DNA of 64,000 bases. Source: Burkholderia sp. lig30 (GTDB lineage: Bacteria; Pseudomonadota; Gammaproteobacteria; Burkholderiales; Burkholderiaceae). The notes under the pieces were generated by a model. The model had not been told where the DNA came from. It made no database searches and saw only the letters and a program-made list of their open reading frames with translations. A program made the translations under genes and the position numbers. The DNA is taken from positions 112,390-176,389 of the forward strand of contig NZ_JGVW01000087.1 of NCBI RefSeq assembly GCF_000687455.2. The letters run 5' to 3'. Numbering within the stretch: the stretch's first letter is position 1; every line of letters starts with the position of its first letter. Below are positions 44,783 to 54,302 of this stretch, in pieces.

Positions 44783-46039
44783 TCACGCGTTCGCGCGCTT
44801 CCCGCTTTCGAGATCCGGCAGGAACACCGTCAGCACGCCGATCAGCGGCAGGAACGAGCACACCTTGTAGACGAACGCGATGCTGGTCGCGTCGGCGAGC
44901 TGGCCGAGCACTGCCGCGCCGATGCCGCCCAGGCCGAACGCGAAGCCAAAGAACAGCCCCGCGACCGTGCCGACCTTGCCGGGCATCAGCTCCGTCGCGT
45001 AGACGAGGATCGCGGCGAACGCCGACGCGAGCACGGCGCCGATGATCACGGTCAGCACGCTCGTCCAGAACAGGTTCGCGTACGGCAGCATCAGCGTGAA
45101 CGGCGCGACGCCGAGAATCGAGCCCCAGATCACGTACTTGCGGCCGATGCGGTCGCCGACCGGCCCGCCGATCACCGTGCCGGCCGCGACCGCGGCGAGG
45201 AAGATGAACAGGTGGATCTGCGCGTCCTGTACGGACAGGTGGAACTTGTCGATCAGATAGAACGTGTAATAGCTGTTGATGCTCGCGAGATAGAAGTATT
45301 TCGAGAAGATGAGCAGTACCAGCACGCCGATCGCGAACATCACGCGGCCGCGCGACAGCGTCGCATGCGGCGCGTGCGCGGCCTTCTTCCTGGCCGACGG
45401 ATGCCGCTTGTACCAGTGGCCGATCTGCGTGAGCACGACGATCGCGACGAGGGCGGCCGCCGAGAACCACGCGATGCTCGACTGGCCGCGGGGAATCACG
45501 ACGAGCGCGGCGAGCAGCGGCCCGAGCGCCGAGCCGGCGTTGCCGCCGACCTGGAACAGCGACTGCGCGAGCCCGTGACGGCCGCCCGAGGCCATGCGCG
45601 CCACCCGCGACGATTCCGGATGGAACACCGACGAGCCGCAGCCGACCAGCGCCGCGGCCACCAGCAGCAGCGGGAAATTCGGCGCGACCGACATCAGCAG
45701 CAGCCCCGACAGCGTGAAGCCCATGCCGACCGGCAGCGAATACGGCTTCGGCCGCTTGTCGGTGTAGTAGCCGATCAGCGGCTGGAGCAGCGACGCGGTG
45801 ATCTGGTAGGTCAGCGTGATGAGGCCGATCTGCGCGAACGACAGCGCGAAGTTGTCCTTGAGCATCGGATAGATCGCGAGGATCAGCGACTGGATCATGT
45901 CGTTCAACATGTGCGAGAAGCTGATCGCGCCGAGCACCGGATAGACGGTGCGCGCGGCCGCTGCGGCAGGTGTGGCGGAGGGTTGCGCCGGCGGCGGCGT
46001 GGCGGTGCCGGCGGCGCGCGTGTCGACCGAAGTTTCCAT
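44783..46039 (-). CDS. MFS efflux transporter, fosmidomycin-resistance (Fsr) type
   Basis: A 418-residue 12-helix MFS transporter. After a cytoplasmic Pro/Ala-rich tail, the first helix region reads GAISFSHMLNDMIQSLILAIYPML, an Fsr hallmark (HxxND), followed by the family pattern of FQVGGNAGSALGPLLAALVV and a mid-loop with basic residues (RKKAAHAPHATLSRG). E. coli Fsr (406 aa) exports fosmidomycin. The native substrate is not known. Start ATG 46039 was chosen because the helix-1 signature follows within 40 residues. A short dyad-rich 420-bp region separates it from the divergent chemoreceptor. Confidence 0.88.
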   Translation of the reverse strand: METSVDTRAAGTATPPPAQPSATPAAAAARTVYPVLGAISFSHMLNDMIQSLILAIYPMLKDNFALSFAQIGLITLTYQITASLLQPLIGYYTDKRPKPYSLPVGMGFTLSGLLLMSVAPNFPLLLVAAALVGCGSSVFHPESSRVARMASGGRHGLAQSLFQVGGNAGSALGPLLAALVVIPRGQSSIAWFSAAALVAIVVLTQIGHWYKRHPSARKKAAHAPHATLSRGRVMFAIGVLVLLIFSKYFYLASINSYYTFYLIDKFHLSVQDAQIHLFIFLAAVAAGTVIGGPVGDRIGRKYVIWGSILGVAPFTLMLPYANLFWTSVLTVIIGAVLASAFAAILVYATELMPGKVGTVAGLFFGFAFGLGGIGAAVLGQLADATSIAFVYKVCSFLPLIGVLTVFLPDLESGKRANA

Positions 46040-46461
46040 AAAGAGAACTGAGCGAGTTGAGGGAAAGGCACGCGCTCTGTGCGGATCGGCGCGCTTGACA
46101 TCGTTGATGCGTCAACAAAGTCTAATGTGGCGCATCACAAATGTCCGGCCAAGTTTTGTTGCGAATCGGACATTCATCCAGTCGCGCCGCGGGCTTTTTG
46201 CCGTCGATTTTTGAGCACGAATTTTGGCCGGGTATAACGCTCGCGGCGCCCGCCGCGATGCGCGGCCGGGCGACCGATGCGAGTTTTACCGAACTCAAGG
46301 AAAGCCGATGGCAGCCGTAGTCACGACGAAATAACCAGACAGCGCGTCGACCCGGGCGCCGGCCGCGTGCCGTCCCCGATCCGAACGTGCGCATGCGGCA
46401 GCCGAGGCGGTGACGCCGGAACCGACCTTTCCGGCAGCGGTACCAGAACGGGGAAATATCG
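46040..46461. promoter_or_regulatory. Divergent control region between Fsr-like gene and chemoreceptor
   Basis: This 420-bp spacer contains a GTTGA-N4-TCAAC dyad (46103-46116). It also holds an 8-bp inverted repeat AATGTCCG (46140-46147) / CGGACATT (46167-46174) separated by 19 bp, and TTGACA at 46095-46100. TCTAAT at 46121-46126 is a -10 candidate at a long 20-bp spacing. TATAAC near 46235 could serve the chemoreceptor. No gene was found. Confidence 0.45.
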
Positions 46462-48126
46462 ATGAAAGCAGCATCACTTCGCCCGCAGCCGGGCGCGGCT
46501 GCCGCCGCACGGAACGGCAGCCAGACGCGGAACGCACGACCGGCCCGGCGCGTGCGCCAGCCGCGAACAGTCAAGACCACGTTGCGCGCCGCGTTCGCGC
46601 TGCTGCTGGCCGGCACGCTGGCGATCGGCATCTTTTCGCTGGCGCAGATCAGCCGCCTGAACGGATCGATCGCGTCGGTCTACGAACAAGGCCATGTCGC
46701 GAGCCTCGCGGCCGAGGAGGTGCGCGCCGAGGTGCTGCGCGCGAGCCGCGCGCAGAAGATGCTGCTGACCGCGACCACCGCGAAGGAGCGCGACGATCTC
46801 GGCGCGGAGGTCGATGCAGGGCTCGCGTCGATCGCGAGCGCGCTCGGCACGCTCAACGGGCATGCCGATCGCGCCGACGCGGCCGACACCGCGCGCCTGC
46901 GCGCGTTCGCGTCCGCGGTCGATACGTGGAGCGGGCACCTGCGCGATTTCGTCACGCTGGTGCGCGCGCAGCCGCTCGACCTGTCGCAGATGAACTGGCA
47001 GGTCGGCACCCAGGACGTGTCGCTGCTCGTCGAGACGGGCAAGCTGGAGAAGCTGGCGGCCGAACTGGTGAAGACGCGCGGCGCGAAGTCGAAGGCGACG
47101 CTCGATGCGTCCGCGACGATCTTCGCGTCGTCGTCCGCGATGATGGCGGCGATGACCGGCGGGCTGATCGTGCTGGCGTTCGTCGCGTCCGAGTGGGTCG
47201 TGCGCCGTCTCGCCGCGCAGCTCGGCGGCGAGCCCGGCTACGCGAAGACGATCGCGGCGGGCATCGCGCAGGGCGACCTGACGCAGTCGATCTCGCTCGG
47301 CAAGCGCGACCAGGGCAGCATGGTCCGCGCGCTCGGCGAGATGCAGGCCGGACTGGCCACGACGCTGCGCGAGATTTCCGCGAGCGCCGAGGCGATCGCC
47401 GCCGCGTCCGGCGAAATCTCGACCGGCAACCTCGACCTGTCGCAGCGCACCGAGCAGCAGGCCGCCGCGCTCGAGAAGACCGCGGCCAGCATGGAGCAGC
47501 TGACGTCGACGGTGCGCCAGAACGCCGAGAACGCGCGGCAGGCGAGCACGCTTGCGGAGAACGCGTCGGCGGTCGCCGAGGCGGGCGGGAACGTCGTCGG
47601 GCGGGTCGTCGCGACGATGGGCGAGATCGACGAGAGCGCAAAGAGCATCCGCGACATCATCGGCGTGATCGAAGGCATCGCGTTCCAGACCAACATCCTC
47701 GCGCTGAACGCGGCGGTCGAGGCGGCGCGGGCCGGCGAGGACGGGCGAGGCTTCTCGGTGGTGGCGGGCGAGGTGCGCACGCTCGCGCAGCGCTCGGCGA
47801 CCGCGGCGAAGGAAATCAAGGCGCTGATCGGCGCGTCGGTCGAGCGGGTCGCGAACGGCGCCGCGCTCGCGCAGGACGCCGGCCGCACGATGGACGACGT
47901 GGTGCGCGCGGTGAAGCGCGTGACCGACATCATGGGCGAAATCTCGGCCGCATCGGGCGAGCAGAGCGCCGGCATCGACGAGATCGGCCGAGCGGTCACG
48001 CAGATGGACGCCGGCACTCAGCAGAATGCCGCGCTCGTCGAGCAGGCGGCCGCCGCGGCGCACGCGCTCGACGATCAGGCGCAGTCGCTCAAGACGCTGG
48101 TCGCACGCTTCCGGCTCGCCGCCTGA
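46462..48126 (+). CDS. Methyl-accepting chemotaxis protein
   Basis: A 554-residue chemoreceptor. A short basic tail precedes helix TM1 (about 39-60, [21 protein letters not shown]); the periplasmic 4-helix-bundle sensor follows (about 60-225, [20 protein letters not shown]), and TM2 lies at about 225-250. A HAMP-like connector and the coiled-coil signalling domain with the hairpin tip [20 protein letters not shown] complete it. Methylation-helix Glu/Gln runs are present. There is no CheR-docking pentapeptide at the C-terminus (ends RFRLAA). The ligand is unknown. It starts at 46462 with GGGGAAA upstream. Confidence 0.94.
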   Translation: MKAASLRPQPGAAAAARNGSQTRNARPARRVRQPRTVKTTLRAAFALLLAGTLAIGIFSLAQISRLNGSIASVYEQGHVASLAAEEVRAEVLRASRAQKMLLTATTAKERDDLGAEVDAGLASIASALGTLNGHADRADAADTARLRAFASAVDTWSGHLRDFVTLVRAQPLDLSQMNWQVGTQDVSLLVETGKLEKLAAELVKTRGAKSKATLDASATIFASSSAMMAAMTGGLIVLAFVASEWVVRRLAAQLGGEPGYAKTIAAGIAQGDLTQSISLGKRDQGSMVRALGEMQAGLATTLREISASAEAIAAASGEISTGNLDLSQRTEQQAAALEKTAASMEQLTSTVRQNAENARQASTLAENASAVAEAGGNVVGRVVATMGEIDESAKSIRDIIGVIEGIAFQTNILALNAAVEAARAGEDGRGFSVVAGEVRTLAQRSATAAKEIKALIGASVERVANGAALAQDAGRTMDDVVRAVKRVTDIMGEISAASGEQSAGIDEIGRAVTQMDAGTQQNAALVEQAAAAAHALDDQAQSLKTLVARFRLAA

Positions 48127-48208
48127 CGCGTACGGCACACTAGCCGGCGTCGTTCCGCGAAGGTATGGGGAATTGCCGCGAATCGGGCGGCTGACCGGCG
48201 GCGCGAAT

Positions 48209-48234
48209 GCCACCGGTGCCGCCGCGCCGGTGGC
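48209..48234. terminator. Hairpin between convergent chemoreceptor and HlyD genes
   Basis: GCCACCGG (48209-48216) and CCGGTGGC (48227-48234), 8-bp stem, 10-base loop, in the convergent gap. No U-run. Confidence 0.45.
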
Positions 48235-48310
48235 AGGCGCGGCGTGACGCAGGTTGCGGCCCGGCAGGGCCGCGCGGCCGGGGGCGGGGCGCCGCCGGCC
48301 GCGTCGGGGC

Positions 48311-49186
48311 TTAATGCTTGTGCGGCTTCTCGGGCTGGATGATGACCGTGCAGGTCGTGCCCGCCGACAGCAGTACGCCTTCCGGCACCTCGTCGATCTT
48401 GATCCGCACCGGCACGCGCTGGGCGAGACGCACCCAGTTGAAGGTCGGGTTGACGTCGGCGATGAGGTCGCGGCTTTGCGGGTTGTCGCGGTCGTAGATG
48501 CCGCGCGAGATGCTTTCGACGTGGCCCTTCATCACGCCGCCGCTCATCAGGCGCATCTCGGCCTGCGAGCCGACCTTCACGCGCGGCAGCTTGGTTTCCT
48601 CGAAGTAGCCGTAGACCCAGAACGAATGGCTGTCGACGATCGCGAGCTTGGCCTGGCCGGAGATCGCATAGTCGCCCTTGAACACCTGCAGGTTCGTGAT
48701 GTAGCCGTCGACCGGCGCGACGACCCGCGTGCGCTCCAGATTGAGCTTCGCGGCGTCGAGCGCGGCGACCGCCTGCTGGTACTGCGCCTCGGCGCCCGAT
48801 GCGCTGTGCGCCGCGTTCTCGCGGTTTTCCTTCGACACGACGAGCGCGTCGAGATCCGCGCGGCGGGCCGCGTCGTCGCGGCGCATCTGCAGTTCCGCAC
48901 GGCGGGCGGCGACGGCGGCCTGCGCCTGCTCGACCGCGATCTGGAAGTGCGACGGGTCGATCTGCATGATCAGGTCGCCCTTCTTCACGAACTGGTTGTC
49001 GCGCACCGGCAGTTCGACGACCGCACCGGACACGTCGGGCGCGACGTTGATGACTTCCGCGCGGACGCGGCCGTCGCGGGTCCACGGGTCGTCCATGTAG
49101 TGCACCCATAACGAGCGCCCGATCAGAATCGCGACAATGAAGATGATGGCGGTCGCGATGAAGCCGAAGAGTTTTCGCAAGATCAT
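48311..49186 (-). CDS. HlyD-family membrane fusion protein (efflux adaptor, AaeA/EmrA-like)
   Basis: A 291-residue periplasmic adaptor linking an inner-membrane pump to an outer-membrane factor. An N-terminal anchor helix (LFGFIATAIIFIVAILIG, about 4-22) is followed by WTRDGRVRAEVINVAPDVSGAV, the biotinyl-lipoyl half-motif, a coiled-coil hairpin (about 75-140), LNLERTRVVAPVDGYI (lipoyl second half) and a beta-barrel. AaeA is the closest named relative by layout (DUF1656 and FUSC partners upstream). ATG at 49186 is preferred; a TTG at 49216 would overlap the DUF1656 stop and lacks a ribosome site. Confidence 0.9.
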   Translation of the reverse strand: MILRKLFGFIATAIIFIVAILIGRSLWVHYMDDPWTRDGRVRAEVINVAPDVSGAVVELPVRDNQFVKKGDLIMQIDPSHFQIAVEQAQAAVAARRAELQMRRDDAARRADLDALVVSKENRENAAHSASGAEAQYQQAVAALDAAKLNLERTRVVAPVDGYITNLQVFKGDYAISGQAKLAIVDSHSFWVYGYFEETKLPRVKVGSQAEMRLMSGGVMKGHVESISRGIYDRDNPQSRDLIADVNPTFNWVRLAQRVPVRIKIDEVPEGVLLSAGTTCTVIIQPEKPHKH

Positions 49187-49199
49187 GGTTCGAGGTTTA

Positions 49200-49403
49200 T
49201 CAACGGTAAACGGCAAGACTCAGTCCGCCGCAGATGCAGACGAGGAGGCTGGCCCGGAACAGCGACGGGTGCCAGACGATACGATACAGCCCGGTGTACG
49301 CGAGCAGCCGGTCGACTGCCCACGTCGCCAGCGCACCGATGGCGAACAGCAGCACCACGGTGGGCATGTAGGCATCGAGAATGGCGAGTTCACGCGGCAT
49401 CAT
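49200..49403 (-). CDS. DUF1656 small membrane protein (AaeX-like)
   Basis: A 67-residue protein with two hydrophobic helices (about 14-30, MPTVVLLFAIGALATWAV, and 50-65, RASLLVCICGGLSLAVY), matching DUF1656/AaeX, which is found between FUSC and HlyD genes in four-component efflux operons. AAGGAAT lies upstream of the ATG at 49403, which overlaps the pump stop codon (ATGA), so translation is coupled. It is easily overlooked because it lies in the frame of a long unrelated open frame. Role unknown; it is probably an accessory of the pump. Confidence 0.85.
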   Translation of the reverse strand: MMPRELAILDAYMPTVVLLFAIGALATWAVDRLLAYTGLYRIVWHPSLFRASLLVCICGGLSLAVYR

Positions 49404-51604
49404 GACGAAATTCCTTGTTGGAGGGGCGCCTGGCGGCTGCGGTTGAGCGGCTCGAGCGGCGATTCCGGGTCGATCAGCGCCGTGCGCACGAAGTGCAGGT
49501 GACTCAGGATGCGTTGCATCCGGTGACGTTCGTCGCGATTCGGCACGCATTCGGCGAGCGCCTGCTGGGCGGCGGCGATCGCGCCGGTCGTCGCATCGAG
49601 CGCGGCGTCGAAGCGCTGCTGGCCCGGTTTTTCGAACAGTGCGGAGATATTTTGCCGCATTGTCTCGAGCGCGCGGCGCCACGGCGTCGTTTCCGCGAAA
49701 CGCGGATCGTCCGGCAGCGTCGCGAGCTCGTTGCGCAGGTCGATCACCGCATTGCCGGTTTCGAGCACGGCGAACATCCAGCGCAGCGCATCGCGCTGCA
49801 CGCCGGGCTGGTCGGCCGAGATCGTGTGCGCCTGGTACATCAGGTCGCGCGCGCCGCTCTCGAAGCGCGTGCGCAGCCCGTCGAGGCGCGCGTGGCACGC
49901 GGCGACCGCCTGGCGGCGCAGGTCGCCGAACAGGCGCAGCTTGAGCCACGGCGCGGACGGCGGGAACAGCACCGCGAACGCGATCGCCGACACCAGCATC
50001 GACATCACGAGCGCGAGCGCGTCGTTCATGAAGTTGGACGGATCGTAGTGGATCACGTTCTCCGGCCCGGCGAGCGTGCAGAAGAAGATGCAGTAGCCGA
50101 CGCCGCAGCCGGCGATCTTCGGCTTCATCGACATGAACAGGCCGAGCGCGAGGAACGGCGTGAGGCCGACGCACAGCATCGGGAAGCCGTCGATGCGCGG
50201 ATACACGCCGAACATCACGATCAGCCCCATCAGCGACGCGAGCAGCGTGCCGGCCGCCATCTGGGACGCCATCTCGGTCGGGCGCGGCGACGACGACGCG
50301 AGCGCGCACGTGGCGGCGGCAATGTACACCATCGTGGCGCCGTTCGGCCAGGCGCTGTGAATCCAGAACCAGCTCAGCACGAGCATCACGGACCCCGTGC
50401 GGATGCCGGCGATCAGCGCGGCGGTGAGGTTGGTGCGCGGCTCGTAGCGCTCGATCCAGCGTTCCCGTTCGTGCGATGCGACGGCGAGCGACGCATAGGT
50501 CGCCACGTACGCATGCAGGTCGGTGATGAAGCGGTACAGCAGTTCCGAGGCCGTGTCGAAGTCGAGCAGCGGGAAATCCGGCTGTGCCTCGTGCTGCATC
50601 CGCGTCGCGCGGACGCGGCGCGGCAGCGCGTCGCGGAACGCGAGCAGCTGCTCGGCCGCGTGCACCGCGTCGGTGGACGAGCGCACGGGCTCGCCGCAGT
50701 AGGTGAGCAGCGGCGCGATCTCGCGGAAATACGGCTCGAGCGCGTCGATCGCCGCCGTCGCGCCGGCCGCGCGCAGACGGTTCATCAGCTGGTGCAGCGC
50801 GTGAAAGCGGCTCGACGCGCTCATGAACTCGCTGTTCAGGCGCGACAGGCGGCCGCTGCGCATCCGTGCCTCCGGGTCCTCGAACACGGCCATGCTGCGG
50901 GCGGCTTCGAACCCGACCACGTCGGCGACGAAGCGGGTATGCATCTGTTCGATGCGGGCGCGGTCGAGCTGGCCGGACAGTGCGGCCGCGACATAGTCGA
51001 CGAACGTGCCGAAGCGCTGGCGGACCGTCGCGCGCATCCGCTGGGCGGTGTACTGCGGGAACACGAGCGCGCTGACGATGCCGGACGACACGATCCCGAC
51101 CGTGATCTCGGCGACCCGGGTCAGCGCGGTCATGAACGCGCTGTCCGGGTGCTGCGACGCGGGCAGGCCGATCAGCGCGGCAGTATAGCCGGCGAGCAGG
51201 AAGCCGTAGCTGCGGAAGTTGCGGTTGCGCGCGGCGCCGGCCGTGCACAGCGCGACCCACAGCGCGACCGACAGCAGGAACAGCAGCGGCTGCTGCGGAA
51301 ACAGCCCGACGAATGCGAGCGTCGCCACGAGGCCGACGAAGGTGCCCATGAGCCGGTAGAAGCTCTTGGCGAACACTGCGCCGCTTTGCGGCTGCATCAC
51401 GATGAACACCGTCGTCATCGCCGTTTTCGGCAGCGGCAGGTCGAGCCGCATCGCGATGCCGAGCGCGAGGAACGCCGCGAGCAGTGCCTTCACGAGGTAC
51501 AGCCACGCGACGCCGTCGGTGCGCGCCCAGTCGCCGACGGCGGTGAGCCAGGCGGGCGGCTGGAAGGCGGGGGTGGCCGTGGAGGCGGAAGAAGAGGCAG
51601 GCAT
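49400..51604 (-). CDS. FUSC-family inner-membrane efflux pump (AaeB-like)
   Basis: A 734-residue protein with the duplicated FUSC layout: an N-terminal block of about six helices (WLYLVKALLAAFLALGIAMRLDLP, MTTVFIVMQPQSGAVFAKSFYR, from about 35-200), a long cytoplasmic helical region (about 200-400), and a second block (about 400-540). In the second block, GATMVYIAAATCALASSSPRPTE mirrors the conserved MxQP/T-type helix. AaeB and related pumps export aromatic carboxylates such as p-hydroxybenzoate. The ATG at 51604 is preceded by a 15-bp gap from the outer-membrane factor gene. C-terminal Gln/Arg-rich soluble tail. Confidence 0.92.
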   Translation of the reverse strand: MPASSSASTATPAFQPPAWLTAVGDWARTDGVAWLYLVKALLAAFLALGIAMRLDLPLPKTAMTTVFIVMQPQSGAVFAKSFYRLMGTFVGLVATLAFVGLFPQQPLLFLLSVALWVALCTAGAARNRNFRSYGFLLAGYTAALIGLPASQHPDSAFMTALTRVAEITVGIVSSGIVSALVFPQYTAQRMRATVRQRFGTFVDYVAAALSGQLDRARIEQMHTRFVADVVGFEAARSMAVFEDPEARMRSGRLSRLNSEFMSASSRFHALHQLMNRLRAAGATAAIDALEPYFREIAPLLTYCGEPVRSSTDAVHAAEQLLAFRDALPRRVRATRMQHEAQPDFPLLDFDTASELLYRFITDLHAYVATYASLAVASHERERWIERYEPRTNLTAALIAGIRTGSVMLVLSWFWIHSAWPNGATMVYIAAATCALASSSPRPTEMASQMAAGTLLASLMGLIVMFGVYPRIDGFPMLCVGLTPFLALGLFMSMKPKIAGCGVGYCIFFCTLAGPENVIHYDPSNFMNDALALVMSMLVSAIAFAVLFPPSAPWLKLRLFGDLRRQAVAACHARLDGLRTRFESGARDLMYQAHTISADQPGVQRDALRWMFAVLETGNAVIDLRNELATLPDDPRFAETTPWRRALETMRQNISALFEKPGQQRFDAALDATTGAIAAAQQALAECVPNRDERHRMQRILSHLHFVRTALIDPESPLEPLNRSRQAPLQQGISS

Positions 51605-51619
51605 GACGGATGCTCCGCG

Positions 51620-53203
51620 TTACTTCGCTGCGGCAGCCGATGCTGCGGCAGCCGGCGCTGCGGCAGCCGGTGCCGACGGCGCCCGTGCCACGCCAGCCGA
51701 TGCCGCGGCCGCCTTGCCGGCCTTGCCTGCCTTCTCGCCGTTGGCGGGCGGCGGCACGTCGTCGCCCGTCTCGACGCCGCCGCCGAGCGCGGCCATCAGC
51801 GACGCATGCACTTCGAGGCGTTCCGCGTCGATCCGCGTCGCCGTTTCCTGCGCGCGCAGCAGCTGTGTCTGCGCGACCAGCACGTTGACGTAATCGGTCA
51901 GGCCACGGCGGAAGCCCTCACGCGACAGCTGGTAGGTACGCTGGTTGATCGCGACAGAACGCGCGGCGTCTTCCTTCTGCGTGTCGAGCGAACGGGTCCG
52001 CACGACCTGGTCGGCGATGTCCTTGAGCGCGCTGACGATCGTCTGGTTGTAGTGCTCGACGGCCTGGTCGTAGCCGGCCGCGGCTGCGCCGAGCTGCGCA
52101 CGCAGGCGGCCGCCCGTGAAGATCGGCAGCGAGATCGCCGGGCCGGCGGTCCAGCCGCCGTTCATCGCGCGCAGGAAGTCGACGAACGGCGCAGTCACGC
52201 CGAGGCCGCCGACCGTCGCGAGCAGGTCGATGTTCGGATAGAAGTCCGCCTTCGCGACGTCGATGCCGCGCGCCTGCGCGTCGACGAGCCAGCGCGCCGC
52301 GACGACGTCCGGACGGCGGCCCAGCAGTTCGGCCGGAATCTTCGACGGCAGGCCGGCCGGCGCATCGAGGGCGAGCTTCGGCCGGGTCAGCGAGGCGCCC
52401 GCGCCCGGCCCCTTGCCGGCGAGCGCGGCAAGCTGGTGACGGGCGAGCTCGATCGCTTCCTCGTAGGTGTCGATCTGGCGTTCGTAGTCGGGCAGGGACG
52501 ATTCCGCCTGGCTGACCTCGAGCTGCGTGCCGAGGCCCGCCTGCAGGCGCTTGTGCGCGAGATCCGCAAGCGCGCGCTGCCGCTCGAAGGTGTCATGTGC
52601 GATGTCGAGCAGCGCATGGTTCTTCGACAGCTCGATATACGCGCGCACGACATTGACTTCGAGTTCGAGCCGCGCCGCGCGCGCGTCCGCCGCGGTCGCA
52701 TGGGCGACGTCGAGCGCACGCTTGGTCGAGTTCTTGTCCTTGCCCCACAGGTCGAGGTGGTACGAGAGGCCGAGCGACGCGGTATTGTTCCAGGTGTCGG
52801 TGTTGGCGAGCGGCCCGGGGCCGTAGAACACGTTGTCCGGCCAGTGCTGGCGCATCAGCGACATGTTGCCGCCGATCTGCGGCATCTCGGCGGAACGGGC
52901 GATGCGCTCCATCGCCTGCGCTTCGCGCACGCGCGCCTGCGCGGCCGACAGCGTCGGGTTGCCGGCCTGGGCGGCCGCGATCCACGCGTCGAGCTGCGGG
53001 TCGCGATAGGCTCGCCACCAGTCCGCCGCGGGCCAGCCCGCGTCGCGATCGGCCGCGTGGATGGCCTCGCCGACGTCGAGCGTGCTCGGATCGATCTGCT
53101 TTGACTGCGGCGCATTGTCGCCCATGCTCGCGCATCCGGCTATTGTTAATGAGAATGCAAGAACCGCGAGTGCAAATGTCCCTCTTATTGCCGGAGACTG
53201 CAC
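51620..53203 (-). CDS. NodT/TolC-type outer-membrane efflux factor (lipoprotein)
   Basis: A 527-residue outer-membrane channel. The lipoprotein signal ends in LAFSLTIAGC, followed by two OEP repeats typical of NodT-family proteins (WWRAYRDPQLDAWIAAAQAGNPTLSAAQARVREA as opening motif; SYHLDLWGKDKN; QAESSLPDYERQID; RRPDVVAARWLVDAQAR; SLPIFTGGRLRAQL). The start is a GTG at 53203 chosen because GGGAG sits seven bases upstream; the upstream in-frame ATG (53284) lies over the palindrome region and lacks a ribosome site. The last about 40 residues are Ala-rich, encoded partly by a 15-bp tandem repeat. First gene of the efflux operon. Confidence 0.9.
   Translation of the reverse strand: MQSPAIRGTFALAVLAFSLTIAGCASMGDNAPQSKQIDPSTLDVGEAIHAADRDAGWPAADWWRAYRDPQLDAWIAAAQAGNPTLSAAQARVREAQAMERIARSAEMPQIGGNMSLMRQHWPDNVFYGPGPLANTDTWNNTASLGLSYHLDLWGKDKNSTKRALDVAHATAADARAARLELEVNVVRAYIELSKNHALLDIAHDTFERQRALADLAHKRLQAGLGTQLEVSQAESSLPDYERQIDTYEEAIELARHQLAALAGKGPGAGASLTRPKLALDAPAGLPSKIPAELLGRRPDVVAARWLVDAQARGIDVAKADFYPNIDLLATVGGLGVTAPFVDFLRAMNGGWTAGPAISLPIFTGGRLRAQLGAAAAGYDQAVEHYNQTIVSALKDIADQVVRTRSLDTQKEDAARSVAINQRTYQLSREGFRRGLTDYVNVLVAQTQLLRAQETATRIDAERLEVHASLMAALGGGVETGDDVPPPANGEKAGKAGKAAAASAGVARAPSAPAAAAPAAAASAAAAK
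51627..51671 (+). repeat. 15-bp tandem repeat, three copies, in the outer-membrane factor gene
   Basis: Units at 51627-51641, 51642-51656 and 51657-51671 begin GCTGCGGCAGCCG and differ only in the last two bases. Read on the minus strand they encode (S/P)AAAA units of the C-terminal tail. Unit length is a multiple of three, so slippage changes only tail length. Confidence 0.92.
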
Positions 53204-53249
53204 GATTTTCTCCCTTTCGGATAAAGATGAGTCGGATGCGATTATATTT

Positions 53250-53265
53250 TTCAGCAATTGCTGAA
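53250..53265. promoter_or_regulatory. Perfect 16-bp palindrome between efflux operon and LysR gene
   Basis: TTCAGCAATTGCTGAA is exactly self-complementary. It lies in the 157-bp divergent gap, flanked by A/T-rich DNA, 47 bp upstream of the efflux-operon start and 96 bp upstream of the LysR gene. It contains the spaced T...A half-site pair expected of LysR operators. A regulator-binding site is the likeliest role; a stem-loop in the efflux leader RNA is the alternative. Confidence 0.6.
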
Positions 53266-53360
53266 TAAACCGGAAACGGTGCAACGCATTTTTACGTCTG
53301 CTGAGATAATATTTGTATTGATTTGTGCAACAATCTTCCCGGATTCAATAGGGAAATAGC

Positions 53361-54302
53361 ATGGATACGTTACAAAACATGCGTGTGTTCGTCCGCGTGG
53401 TCGACGCGGGGAGCTTTACGGCAGCCGCACAGCAGTTGAACTCGACGACGGCTTATGCTTCGCGGGCCGTGTCGGATCTCGAGGCTCACCTGCGCACGCG
53501 CCTGTTGAATCGGACGACGCGCCGGATCGCGTTGACCGAGGCGGGGGAGCGCTACCTGCAGCGCTGCGAGCAGATCCTCGCGTACGTCGACCAGGCCGAG
53601 GCCGAGGCGAGCGACGCGCATGCCCGCCCGTCGGGCAAGCTGAAGGTGCATTGTTTCACGAGTCTGGGTCAGCAGTATGCGGTGCCCGCCGTGTCGCGCT
53701 ACCGCGAGCGCTATCCGGACGTGCATATCGACCTGACCCTCGCGCAGCGGATGCCGGACTTGCTCGACGAAGGTTACGACGTCGCGATCGTCGTCGGCCG
53801 CGAGCTGCCGGATTCGGGGCTCGTGTCGCAGCGGCTCGGGGCGAGCTTCAGCGTCGCTTGCGCGTCGCCGGCCTACGTCGAGAAGTATGGCGTGCCGACG
53901 CGGCCGCAGGATCTTTCGCATCACGTCTGCCTCGGGATGGTCGCGCCGGGTTTCCACTGGGACGAGTGGACGCTGTCCGGCCCCGGCGGCGAGGAGACGG
54001 TCGCGCTGCCCGCACAGCCGTTCCGCGTCAATGTGGCCGAGGCGCTTGCGGTCGCCGTCCGCGAAGGGATGGGGGTCGGGGTGCTGCCGCTGTACACGGC
54101 GATCGGCGGCCTGCGCAACGGCGATTTCGTGCGCGTGATGCCGGAGTATCGTTCGCATCTGATGAATATCTACGCGGTGTATCCGTCCCGCCAGTACCTG
54201 GACGCCAAGATCCGCACCTGGGTCGACTTCCTGCGCGAAGAGCTGCCGGCGACGCTCGAGGCCGATGAAGCGGCGCTGCAGCAGTATACGCGAGCGACCT
54301 GA
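53361..54302 (+). CDS. LysR-family regulator of the efflux operon (AaeR/CrgA-like)
   Basis: A 313-residue LysR protein: HTH at 1-60 (MDTLQNMRVFVRVVDAGSFTAAAQQLN), linker helix, and substrate-binding half (GKLKVHCFTSLGQQYAVPAV onward). It belongs to the CrgA/AaeR branch (KLxVxxPxxLG type start of the effector domain). It is divergent from the four-gene efflux operon with a palindrome in between, so it probably activates that operon in response to the exported aromatic or organic acid. ATG at 53361, AGGGAAA upstream. Confidence 0.9.
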   Translation: MDTLQNMRVFVRVVDAGSFTAAAQQLNSTTAYASRAVSDLEAHLRTRLLNRTTRRIALTEAGERYLQRCEQILAYVDQAEAEASDAHARPSGKLKVHCFTSLGQQYAVPAVSRYRERYPDVHIDLTLAQRMPDLLDEGYDVAIVVGRELPDSGLVSQRLGASFSVACASPAYVEKYGVPTRPQDLSHHVCLGMVAPGFHWDEWTLSGPGGEETVALPAQPFRVNVAEALAVAVREGMGVGVLPLYTAIGGLRNGDFVRVMPEYRSHLMNIYAVYPSRQYLDAKIRTWVDFLREELPATLEADEAALQQYTRAT

